Shown in pieces: positions 22,103 through 32,868 of a DNA stretch of 64,000 nucleotides. The position numbers and the translations under genes are program-made. How positions within the stretch are numbered: the first letter of the stretch is position 1; the number at the start of each line of letters is the position of its first letter. The notes under the pieces were generated by a model. The model ran no database searches, was not told the origin of the DNA, and worked only from the letters and a program-made list of their open reading frames with translations. Origin of the DNA: Cladochytrium replicatum (Eukaryota > Chytridiomycota > Chytridiomycetes > Cladochytriales > Cladochytriaceae); the NCBI GenBank assembly GCA_025526935.1, contig JAHLKD010000021.1:496001-560000 (forward strand), read 5' to 3'.

Positions 22103-23335
22103 ATGCAGGCTTATCACCCCGTTACATTGATCCTGTCTGCGCTCGGCGCATTGTTGCTTTTCAAGATCATGCATCTCCTGATCGAGTATCAGGAGCTCGC
22201 CTATCGCTACAACATGCGCGTCGACCTTCGCATGAATACCTTCATGTTTCTCGGATCCTTGATCTTTGGCACGAAAGTCTTCTACTGCAAGCAGCCGTTG
22301 AACGCGACCACGCGCGAGCTTTTGGCAACGCGACCTCGCTCGGAGGTCGCCGAATGGCGCATCGGGATGCACAAGTATCGATCTCTCGGGATCAAGGCGG
22401 TTCCTGTCACGATGGACATGGATTTCCACGGGAAGGCTCTGAGCTACTACATGGCCTTCATATCAAACCACAAGCTCAACTTGAAGAACATTATCAACAG
22501 CAGCTTTGAGAAGGTGTTTGAGAAACGGGAGTTTGGGTACATCGACCTCGCGGCTTTCTCGCTGTACAATGTGCTCAAGAAGAAGGAGACTGGCGAGTAT
22601 GTTCTTACTGACGCCGAGGTCATGGAGTTTGCGGCCGCTGGCGCAGATGTCATGAAGTACGTCAACTCCGAGATTGGATGGGAGAGTATGTTCCCTTACA
22701 TGGCCGGGATCGACCTATCCGTCCGACGCAAGCAGACCATCGAGGTTGCCGACCGTGTGTTCCGCAAATATATGTGCCGCGACCTCTTCGGTCTCCCCAA
22801 GGACATCCGCCCCGAGGACATCGACCCCCACCGCGCCGTCATGGCTATGTTTTTCTACGGCGCGCTCTCCTTCTCGTCAATCAACAACCTCACGGGAATC
22901 ATGCTGGCGCTCTCGGACCCGAAGGTGGCGGACAACCCCAAGCGTCGCGAACGGCTCCTCTACGACGAGGTGTACAAGGCCGAGTTCATCAAGGAGATGA
23001 TCCGGATCTACGCAGCGTTGCCCTCTATCCCGCGCTACGTGGACGGGTTCGAGGTGATCTTTACGAACGTGAACAGACCCGTCGCGTGGAACTTTGACTG
23101 GGACAGGTTCGATGACGTTGGCGTGGACGCGTCGAGGCCGTTCGACTCGTTTGGGTTTGGGAGGCGCCAGTGCGCGGCGAGGGGCTGGGTGGATAAGATC
23201 TACGCGCTGGTCGTGACTATGATTTTGGAGCGAGGGTATAGGGTTTTGAAGGTTTCGGAGAAGGAAGCAAAGACAAAGGTCGCGCCGTGGTCTGTTGCAT
23301 TTGTGAAGCAGCCGGTTTTCAAGCTGGTTCGATGA
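22103..23335 (+). CDS. Cytochrome P450-like membrane protein (divergent)
   Basis: Intronless, 410 residues from the ATG at 22103; an in-frame ATG at 22046 would add 19 residues but lies on the TATA box. One N-terminal hydrophobic anchor (HPVTLILSALGALLLFKI) is followed by a P450-like body. The K-helix ExxR appears as EMIR (residues ~298-301), and the heme loop as FGFGRRQCAA with the Cys ligand at ~357, followed by a helix. The I-helix region (FFYGALSFSSINN) lacks the usual acid-Thr pair that handles oxygen, and the protein is about 80-100 residues shorter than a normal P450. It may be an unusual P450 with non-monooxygenase chemistry (as in P450s using peroxides) or a related heme protein. The coding sequence is markedly GC-rich relative to its flanks. 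Confidence 0.58.
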   Translation: MQAYHPVTLILSALGALLLFKIMHLLIEYQELAYRYNMRVDLRMNTFMFLGSLIFGTKVFYCKQPLNATTRELLATRPRSEVAEWRIGMHKYRSLGIKAVPVTMDMDFHGKALSYYMAFISNHKLNLKNIINSSFEKVFEKREFGYIDLAAFSLYNVLKKKETGEYVLTDAEVMEFAAAGADVMKYVNSEIGWESMFPYMAGIDLSVRRKQTIEVADRVFRKYMCRDLFGLPKDIRPEDIDPHRAVMAMFFYGALSFSSINNLTGIMLALSDPKVADNPKRRERLLYDEVYKAEFIKEMIRIYAALPSIPRYVDGFEVIFTNVNRPVAWNFDWDRFDDVGVDASRPFDSFGFGRRQCAARGWVDKIYALVVTMILERGYRVLKVSEKEAKTKVAPWSVAFVKQPVFKLVR

Positions 23336-23682
23336 TCATGTCGATCTCAACATGGTCAGCTTTTAAGCATGCTCTTCACTCAGGCTCCAAATATTTTTCC
23401 AATAGATACCTCTTTCTCGTTTTGTGTTATCATTGTGGGTTCTTTGTTTCAACAGAGTCCTCAAGTTGATTCGTGTATCCGCTGGAGATATTTCTATTCA
23501 TACACAAGCAATACATAATATTTTGGGTAGGACAGCTCCCAATTTCTTGTCCTCAACAATGTGTTATTTCAACACCAAAGAACATTAAGCCACACCTGTT
23601 CTCCCGCACACATAACGCATTGCTGATCGTTGATCACGAATAACAACTAACTGCGTATTCTTTGAATCTGCGCTATTGCGAC
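23336..23682. other. Intergenic, no gene seen
   Basis: About 350 bp between the P450-like stop and the Arf-GEF start; nothing recognisable beyond presumed 3' end and promoter. Confidence 0.5.
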
Positions 23683-26600
23683 ATGACGGACCCTCATTCA
23701 AACAATGGAGTCCAGTCCAGCGCTCAGAGCTATCCTTCTGCTGGGATGTCGCCGACGGCTGCGGCAGCACTCGTGAAGCAGTGTCTCGATAGATTGGCTT
23801 CCGACCTGACGGGGGGAATGCCGAAGACTCTTGCATCTGTCACCGGCTCTACGGCAACCAGGGAACTCCGCGACGCGCTTCAAAATGCCCTTTATCACTG
23901 CCAGAATCCTGGGCAGATCAAGTAAGGGCACGCAATCTTCACTAGAACGTGTTTTTTTGGCTTACTTTCCACAAATAGCTCAGCGGATCCATTTTGGTAC
24001 CCGTTTAAACTTGCTTGTCAACCCTCCCAACCACATCGGATGCGCGAGGTCGCGTTGGACGGACTTCAGAAGCTGATTGCGTACAGGTTGCTCCGTGGAT
24101 CTACCAGTCTTGCCTCCTACGTTCCTCTCCCTCCACCAGCTTCTACTTCGGATGCAAACCAGAACAGTGTCTTTCAAACTTTTGCGAGCATAACTGGACT
24201 GATGTCTTCTGTTGTTACGGGCAGGGTATCCATCTCGGGCAATCCAGCGGCAGATCACGATTTATCATCCCTGGATGCATCGAGCCCGGTTGCACCATCT
24301 GCACCGATCAGCAATGGTCGAGACAGCACTATTTTGCAGAATGTAGCTACTACAGCACGAACATCAAATGTGAGCCGAGCAGATTCGATGGGAAGCACCG
24401 CCAGTTTGGCTACCAACGCAAGAGGCCCACAGCTTCCATCTAATCCGTATCTGATTGATGAAATCATCCATACGGTTTGCACCAGCTTCAACGGATTCCA
24501 AAGTGATACAGAATCATCGGTGCAGCTTCAGGTTCTCAAAGTGCTTCTCACGGCGGTCACTTCAACGGGATGCTGTGAGGTTCATGAAATATCGCTTCTC
24601 AAAGTCGTGCAGACTTGCTTCAATATCCACATTCATTCACGTAGCTCGATCAACTCTGCGACGGCCAAGGCCACGTTGACTCAGATGGTGAACCTAATTT
24701 TCTCGAGGATGGAGCGATATGCGGAGGTGCTGCAACAAAGCATAGAGAATGGTGTGGATGTATCCATGTTTTCGGCACTGTCTCCTGCGAAAGGTTTGCA
24801 CATTTTGCGTTCCAATCTTCTTGATTTTTCTCTGATTATGAAATCTCCAGCAGGAGAGGACAGTGCAGCTGTCGAAAGAGCTTCAAAGGAGAGTGAAATT
24901 GAGACAATTGCAGCGGGACCTGGTGGCCTTTTTAATGCAGTCAGTGGATCTCTTCAAGATGTCAGCCTGACACCTGTATCAGGTGTTCCTCCTGATCTTT
25001 CTGAACATACTCCATCTGATTCCAATGAAGGAATTGTGAGAGTTATAAACGACGATGAGGAGACACTTGACAGTGAAGGCATCAATGCGGCAAAAGATGC
25101 AGATGATGCTGTTGATGAAGGAGAGGTAGCCGAGGCACACGAAGTGACGGAAAGTCCAACATCCCACACTAAAGAAGTGCCATTGGTGGTTGGGACCGCT
25201 GCATCGACCCCAGAATTTGCTTTGCATCAAGCGGACGAAACCTATCTTCAACGTCTCCCTGCGGTTATGAGTCGGAGGCGGTCTGCCACAACGGGAGGAG
25301 AAACAATACGGAGACCCGTGAGTTCGACAATAACGACGTCCAGCGAAACGACTGCCGCCGATGGAAATAATCCCTACGATCCAACGGTCGCATACTACAA
25401 CGAGCTCTTACGTAAAGATGCGTTCCTGGTGTTTCGACTGTTATGCAGGCTTTCGGTTCACTCAGACTCTCATGGGATGAGTGCACAGGCGTTCAATGCC
25501 GCCGCTGTGAGAGAGCATGCAGACCATGAGCTGACACAAACATCTACCAAAGCACGGATGCTTGCCCTCGAGCTTGTGCTCTCGGTACTCAACAACTCCG
25601 GTGCAGTGTTTCTTACGGACGACCTATACGTTAATTTGGTTCGAACGAATGTTTGTCTTTCCTTGTCTCGAAATGCGACCGCAACACATCCCGCACTTTT
25701 CGAACTATCATTGAGCATCTTTCTGATGTTGATACGTTTCTACCGACATGCTCTCAAGCCCGAGATTGAAGTGCTCCTCGGTACATTGTTCCTTCATATC
25801 CTGGAAATGACCCAGAGCACGTATAAGCAGAAGAGCATGGTTCTCCAAGCTCTGAACAAGATCTGTGAAGACCCGCAGACCCTCGCAGATCTATTCCTTA
25901 ACTATGACTGCGAACTGGCGTGCACCAGCCTGTTCGAACGGATTGTCAGCGTTTGCGCCAAAGTTGCTTCCGCATCATCAGGTGTACCTGGAACTGGGGG
26001 CACAGGTGGAACCGGAAGCACCCCGGGAAGCTCCACTCCGACAACCCCACCGTCTTCGACGACGGCTGGTGCACTGTTGCTGATCACTGGTTACGTCGAC
26101 ACAAAAGCAGAGCTTATCCGAGCACAAGAGCGACGCCTGAAAATGCGAGGGCTCTGCTGCCTTGTTGCTGTTGTCAACTCGCTCGTACAATGGAGCAAAG
26201 ACGTTGCACCTGGAGTCAAATTGCCGCCTGGATTGCCATCGATGGCTGGCGTGCGTAGTAACAGCAGGCGCATCTCGATGAGCTCGACCGCGATTCCCCC
26301 CGGAAGCCGGCGTACATCCGTTGCTGAGGATGACGCGAGATCCGTTGCGTCTGAAGGAGTTAAGGCTGGAGAGATGTCCGTAGCGCAACGTATGCCGGAC
26401 AGGTCGCGTCTTGCAAACATGTCTGCTGAGAATACCGCGAAAAGTTTCTTGGATGCACTTGCCCCAACGAACCAAAACAATCCCATTATGGTTGTGAAGC
26501 ATCCGCTTTACTCTGTTCTCATGAGTGGAGCAAGCGGACCTGATAAAGCTAACGGTAGTCATACTTCGTTGTTGTCGACAGACGATACTGCCGCAGGATC

Positions 26601-29600
26601 CTCCGAACAGTCTTCAGAGATTGAGAAAGCCGCCACAAAGAAACAAATTCTGGCGCAGGGCATCCGCCTGTTTACCGAAAAGCCGAACAAGGGGATCAAA
26701 CTATTGATTGACAGGGGGATTATTCAAGATGATCCGGAGCATATAGCGAAGTTCTTGAGGGACACCCCTGGATTGAGCAAATCGGCTATTGGTGACTACA
26801 TTGGAGAAAATGACCCAAGGAACATCAGAACGATGCACGCATTTATGGATTCCCTTGAGTTTGCAGGGCTTGACTTTGTCAGTGCCCTGCGATTCCTGTT
26901 GCAGGCTTTTCGTCTTCCTGGCGAGGCTCAAAAAATCGACCGGATAGTCGAAAAGTTTGCAGATCGGTTTTGCGAAAACAACCCTGGCATATTCGCTAAG
27001 GCTGATGTTGCGTATACTTTAGCGTTTAGCGTCATCATGCTGAACACAGACCAGCACTCGCGGCAGATCAAGCATCGCATGGATAAGCCAGCATTCATCA
27101 AAAACAACCGCGGAATTAACGACAATGGGGATCTCCCGGATGCATTCCTCGGAGCCATATTTGATGAGATTCAGACTCGAGAGATTATCATGGAGGAGGA
27201 GCATGCAGGGCAGATGGCGGCTATGGCGATCGGATGGGGTGCTGGAGACCAAAATGAGCGGATCAGGATGGAGTTGTACAGACGAGAGATTGCAGTGATT
27301 CAAAAGAAGAGTACGGCACAACTAGGTAAAGGGAACCGAGCGAGCAACATAGGAGCCGCAGGTGCAACATTTGGGTCCACAGCACCTGGGACGAGTGTGA
27401 GTCCATTCCGCTCCGCTACGAATCCGGAACTGGCTCGAGTGATGTTTGCCGTTGTGAGCTGGTCGTTGATGGCAACATTTAGCCTGAGATTTGAAAGTGC
27501 AGGAGTCGAAGAAGGCGAAGACTTGGGAGGCTCACCACTTGCACCAGGGGCGGGACCTGCTGGAGCTTCAAATGAGCCCAAGATAAGTGACTTGTGCCTC
27601 CAGGGTTTTGCATCTGCCATCCATCTAGCTGCTATATTTCGGTTGGAGACTGAACGAGATGCCTTTGTGAGCTCATTGGCGGCATTGACTGGGTTGCAAA
27701 ACTTGTCTCGAGGGCTTACTCCGCGAGCGAAGAATGTGAAGAGCATTCGTGTACTTTTGTATCTCGCCAATAGTCTGGGGGAGTATCTTGACGGAAGTTG
27801 GGTCCAAGTCATGCGAGTGGTCTCACTAATGGAGCGACTTCATGTCACCGGAAGAGGTGCTGCGAGTACCGATGGGGGGAGGAGGAGCACTGAGCTGAGT
27901 AGAACGTCTAGTGACGCTCCTCTGTCAAACTGGGTATTCACAGCTGGAGGTGGTGCGGGAGGTACTATCATCCGGGATACTACACCTCCGCTTCCTTCCA
28001 AGGCCGGGCACCATGCTCCCAGTCTCGATCGTGTTGTTGCCGAATTCAACAGTCAGCAGATGGTTGTCGCGGTGGATCGAATCTTTTCGAATACGGTTCA
28101 ATTGTCGGCCACTGCGATTATCCACTTCTTCCGTGCATTGTGCCAGGTGTCTCTCGAAGAAGTGGGGCTCGAGGCATCTGCACTGCAACTTGGCGGGCCG
28201 AGTTCCGTGACAACACCTATAACTCCCGTGATGCCGATAAACGTGGCCGCTTCGGGATCACCAGGATATTCGTCCATGTCCCAGCAAGCACTTCCGGCTG
28301 GAGTTACTGGAAGTGCCGCTGGTTCCGGAGCAAGCCAGCAGCCTAGGATGTACCTGCTTCAGAAGATTGTCGAAATTGCATATTACAACATGCATCGTAT
28401 CAGGTATTATCGAAGTTTACACGTTGATCATTCCTGATTGTATCTACTGGGCAGATTCGAGTGGAGCCAAATCTGGCGAATCATTCAACCGTATTTCAAT
28501 GCCGTTGCGAGCCATCCAACAAATGTGCAGATCGCCACCTTCGGAGTTGATTCACTACGGCAATTAACGATGAAGTTTTTGGAACGTGACGAATTGGCGC
28601 ACTATGCGACGCAGAACGACTTCCTTAAGAGCTTCGAAACTATTATGAAAATGAACCACCATGTGGTGATTCGTGAGCTCATCTTATCAAGCTTGAGTCA
28701 AATGATTACTGCACGGGCAAACAGCATCCGGTCCGGTTGGAAGAGTATTTTTGTTGCTTTGACGAGGGTTACGGTCACGGGCAGTGGATATCTGTCCAGC
28801 GGAAACAAGACCGTCGAAGGAGAAGATGAGGTTCGACTTGTGAAGGCGTCTTTTGGGATTGTCCAGCAGATCTTTAGAGAGCACTTCGAAGTCGTTGTGC
28901 TTGGTGGTGCTTTTGTTGATTTCGTGAACTGTTTAGCGGAATTCGCGTTGTTAGAAGGACACGGGCAAATCCACGATGAAATCGTTATGGGGTCTATTCA
29001 GTTGCTGCAATACTGCGCAAAGCATTTGACTCAGCAGGCATTGGAAACTCACGAAGGAATATCGGATGGCAAGGCTGACCACGCTGTGAACGAAGGCGAA
29101 GCGTCGAATCATACGGACGCTGTGAATGGCCCGGCAGACGGTGACGGACTTGATTTGCCAACTACTCATAGTGGAGGCTTGATAAGCGAGGAAAATTTCT
29201 TTTTGAAATGGTTCCCAATCTTGTCTGCGGAATCGCGAGTGATTATCGAATCCGAGTCATTAATTGTTCGCACTCGAGCGCTTGATGCACTTTTTGAAAC
29301 CATACGGTCGGCGGGCCACATGTTCGAGATCAAATATTGGCGTGCAATCTACAGGTCAATCATCTTCCCCATCTTTGAGGATTTAAGAGATGAGCCACAT
29401 CGTATTTCCGGGGTCGAATTGGCGTCGTCGGTACCGAGGGCGGCACACACAAACCTGTTGTTGCAACAGCAACAGGCACAGCAGAAAGCTTCCCGGGAAG
29501 CGACGTTTGCCATATGGATTCAAGCCCTTAGACACATGGGAGATACAGTCACGCATTTCTTTGATTTCCTTTCCTCTGCTCCAACCCTGCTCGCACAGTC

Positions 29601-31014
29601 GAGTGATGGTGATGTGAACGAAGATCATCTTGTCGAGCAAGCTTTAAGGAGGCGTGGATCTGCTGCTAGCGTAGGAGCGGAGTCAAACCTCGTACGAGGA
29701 GTTCTGGAGTTGATGGTTTCGATGCTGCAGCGAAAAGACGAAAAGCTCGCGACCACCGGCGAAATTTGTTTGCAGCAGTTCTTGATTTCAAACGTGCACA
29801 AGTTTGATCAGACAGGGACGTGGTCTTTGGTTACCGACATCGTTGTGAGAGCTTTTGCTGCGACGCTACCTGCGGAGTTGCTCAATTGCGAATATCGGAG
29901 CCAGGGCCAGGTGGACGAGCCGCCAACCGAGAATATCATCAGAGCCGGACTTGAAGCAGCACGAGCAGCAAGTGCTGTAGATCTGTACGTTGACCGATCT
30001 CTCCGTTACGAATACCGTGAAATTGGAGTTGAGAGCGTTGGATCACCAGAGAGCCAGCAACGAGGGGAAGGATCCCAGTATTCGCTAACTCTGGATACGC
30101 TGGATTTTGAGCACGTTATAGTCAAATGTGGCACACATTTGGAACTGATACAAACAATGCGCGATGTTGCACTCGTGAAGCTAGACCAGCAAGTTCCTAC
30201 GTTTGCGCCATCGGCAGATGCCACCATCGAGCAAAGTGGACCGGATGATGAATCGAGAGGTCGTCCGCGATCGCTCACCTACCCTCCGCGTGCGCAGCGG
30301 ACATCTGTCCTGGGTTCAAATGTTTCAAAGTCAGCTCTTGGCGGAGATCCTCAGACGCCTGTCCACAAACCGAAGGTTCTAGATCTCGGCTCATCGAATA
30401 GCCTCACCAGTACCACCAGTGCATCCGGAAACTTCTACGCTATTCACGCCATGCCTCCAGCTGATCGTGCCCGTTGGTTTGCATGCTTATACGATAGTTA
30501 CGCAGTGGCTCGGGCGTTCAATTCCAACTATGACCTACGGTATGCGATCTGGAAACGAGGATTGGTGCAACAGATGCCCAACTTGGTCAAACAGGAAACA
30601 ATTGCACTGGCAACGTACTTGCAGCTTCTGTTTGCGGTTTACCCCGCTCAGCCGAAGGAGGTTGGGCACAGACTTGCTGCAGAGACAAGCGAGGTCTTAG
30701 AGCGCTTCAGCGAGTTTATCACAGACCAGCAAAAGAATGCCCGTGACATTGCTCTTTGGAGTCCTGTTGTGGTTTTAGTATTCAGAGAGATTATGAGCCT
30801 GGATTGGACTTCAATTCAAACTCCAGCCGTGTCGCAAGAGAAAGTTGGATCGGAAGGAGTCGAAGAATGGAGCGGGCTGTGGATCCGAAGGGAGATTCCT
30901 CGCTTCTATAACTTGGGGGTGAAGATGATGATGGTTGATCGAGCAGAAGTTCGACAGTCGATCCAAGAGTTTCTTGTTAGAGTGGGGCAAGAGCTTATCT
31001 TGGGTCCGAAGTGA
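23683..31014 (+). CDS. SEC7: Arf guanine-nucleotide exchange factor, BIG/Sec7 type
   Basis: Activates Arf GTPases at the trans-Golgi for coat recruitment. Exons are 23683..23921, 23979..28403 and 28455..31014, giving 2407 residues, long but normal for the BIG/Sec7 group. The N-terminal DCB region holds FKLACQPSQPHRMREVALDG after intron 1 and a second conserved helical block around residues 500-650. The Sec7 domain is at ~966-1155: FTEKPNKGIKLLIDRGII, IGDYIGEND (catalytic Glu finger region), FRLPGEAQKIDRIVEKFA and VIMLNTDQH. The C-terminal HDS regions follow, including NMHRIRFEWSQIW across intron 2. Long Ser/Thr- and Gly-rich inserts separate the domains. The first ATG fits the family start. 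The neighbour at 32869 also carries Sec7-like sequence. Confidence 0.95.
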
Positions 31015-31278
31015 ATCATAAAACCCGATCACATTAGGTGGCCCACTTTGCCTTCAGCTTCGTTTAAAGTTTGTAATGGTGTTTGTGAATACATTTTATT
31101 ATGTGAACTGATGATTTTGAGGGCTGTCCTCTTCCAATTCTGTGTGTGGCAATAAAAACACCAATTCGTGAACTCCCGTCAAGGCTGTTGTCGCCGACTG
31201 ATATTCGCCTCATCCGCAGAGACGCGGAAAGCCAAACTGACTGCATGGAACTAGATTCGATTTACCACAAGAAATTGA

Positions 31279-31516
31279 TGTTCCTTGCCGGCTGTCCTGT
31301 TTAGGTGCGCGTAGCTCTGCGTACCTTGTTAGAATACAGGCTATGCGTACCTGTTGGTTGGTAAGCTCTTTGTGACATGGTCGAGATCGTTCTAAGGATA
31401 CTGCATACAGTGACCCAATGTAGAGTACCAAAGAGTTTCTTGACAGGGAAAAACTCGTACTTAAATAGGCACGAGTGAAACAACCGTCCAACCTACCATG
31501 ATCCGAGGTTGGAACA
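31279..31516 (-). mobile_element. LTR of a Ty1/copia element
   Basis: A 238-bp segment begins TGTTCC and ends GGAACA, perfect short inverted ends of an LTR. It lies 24 bp beyond the last codon of the copia RNase H remnant, exactly where the 3' LTR belongs. Read on the minus strand it has a TATTTAAG core promoter box near 31465. No matching second LTR was found up to 32860, so the 5' half is gone. I saw no clear polypurine tract next to it. Confidence 0.6.
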
Positions 31517-31540
31517 ATAAACAGTAAGTAAACAAAAATC

Positions 31541-32450
31541 TTAATAAAGAATGTCTCGCCCATGTAGGCAAAGTGACATAATGGCTTCGCCCATATGCTT
31601 CGCGCAATGCTCTGCCCCAACCAATCCCAACACTTCCAGCAATTCCATGCCGTGTCGACAAAAACTGAACTTTGGTTTTGGAACAGCTTTTGTGAGAGCG
31701 TCAGCGATGTTCTCTGCTGTAGGAACCCGTTTCACCACAATTTGGTGCGTCTCGGTGAGTTCACGAAGGAAATGAAAACGAATGTCAATGTGCTTGGCTA
31801 ATGAGTGTTTCTGTTCGCCGAACGATAAGGATGTCGCACCGTTGCTATCGCAATGGATAACCGTAGGCCCGCATAGTTGAAAACTGAGCGCGCCGAGAAA
31901 ACAACGAATCCACTTCACTTCGGTTGCAGCAGAAGAAAGCGCAACATAGTCGGCGTTGACTGTTGATGTTGCTACAGTTGACTGCTTGTTCGATTTCCAT
32001 GCGACGGCAGTGCCGTTGATGAGGAAAACCTAGCCGGTTACAGACTTGCGATCGTCCAAAACATTTGCGAATTCTTTGCCCGATTGTTTGAGACCGTAGA
32101 GAGCTTTGTGGAGTCTGCATGCAAGGTCAGATCGTCCAAGGACTTCAAAACCGGGGCGTTGGTGTAAATAAATGGGCATACAGTCAATTCCAATCGAAGT
32201 TCGTATCCTTGCGCGACCAACCAAGCCTTGAACTTCGCAACCGGCCCATCAGGATTCTCCTTGATTCGAAACAGCCACTTCGTCCCAATCAACTTCGAGT
32301 TTGGGGGTGGAGTCTAAAGCTCCCAAGTTCCGTTCTCCCTGTGTGCAAGCATTTCGGATTGCGTTGCGACGTTTCATTCTTTGGCGAAATGCGAATGCTT
32401 CGCCTCGTCGTAAGAGTATGCAATGCTGATTGAATGGCGTGTATGAGTCT
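31541..32450 (-). mobile_element. Decayed Ty1/copia retrotransposon (RT and RNase H parts)
   Basis: On the minus strand the remnant starts with the beginning of the copia reverse transcriptase (LIGTKWLFRIKENPDG, then FKAWLVAQGY), jumps frame, gives LHKALYGLKQSGKEFA and then continues directly with DDRKSVTG, HCDSNGATSL, KHIDIRFHFLREL and TAENIADALTKAVPKPKF, the RNase H end. The catalytic centre of the reverse transcriptase between LKQSG and DDRKS is deleted, and the RT part is frame-shifted, so it cannot be active. It sits between two genes with Sec7-type domains. Confidence 0.88.
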
Positions 32451-32741
32451 CAGGATCGTCTCCACTCAATCACGTTGAATTCGGTGAAGTAATTAGTCCA
32501 GCAGGGTGAATATCAAATTCATTCATAACGTCAGAGAAGTCCTCTCATTTCGCTTTGCTTATCGGTTTATTTCCAGGATGGATCCCGTTTCCCGTTTTCA
32601 TCCCTTGGTGAAGCTAACCTTTCGAAATTAGATGGTATATCTTCAACTATTTTTTTTGAGATGATACAGAGGGGACAGTGAATGAAGCTCCTCTTCCCAC
32701 AATAGTTCGGCAGTACGAAAGTGCCCGGATATATGCTTGAA

Positions 32742-32771
32742 TAGACGTCAGATTCAAACCTCCGACGTCTA
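32742..32771. repeat. 8-bp hairpin upstream of the PH/Sec7-like gene
   Basis: TAGACGTC (32742-32749) and its reverse complement (32764-32771) flank a 14-nt loop, about 100 bp before the start codon at 32869. It could be a palindromic binding site, since each arm contains GACGTC, or a relic of the retrotransposon. Confidence 0.4.
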
Positions 32772-32868
32772 AAGTTAACGACCCGTTGGCGTTACACTTT
32801 CGGCTTCGTCGGTGGTCGACATGATCCTGATCCCGATCCAGATCCATATCACGTGAGCGTTGGGCTGG

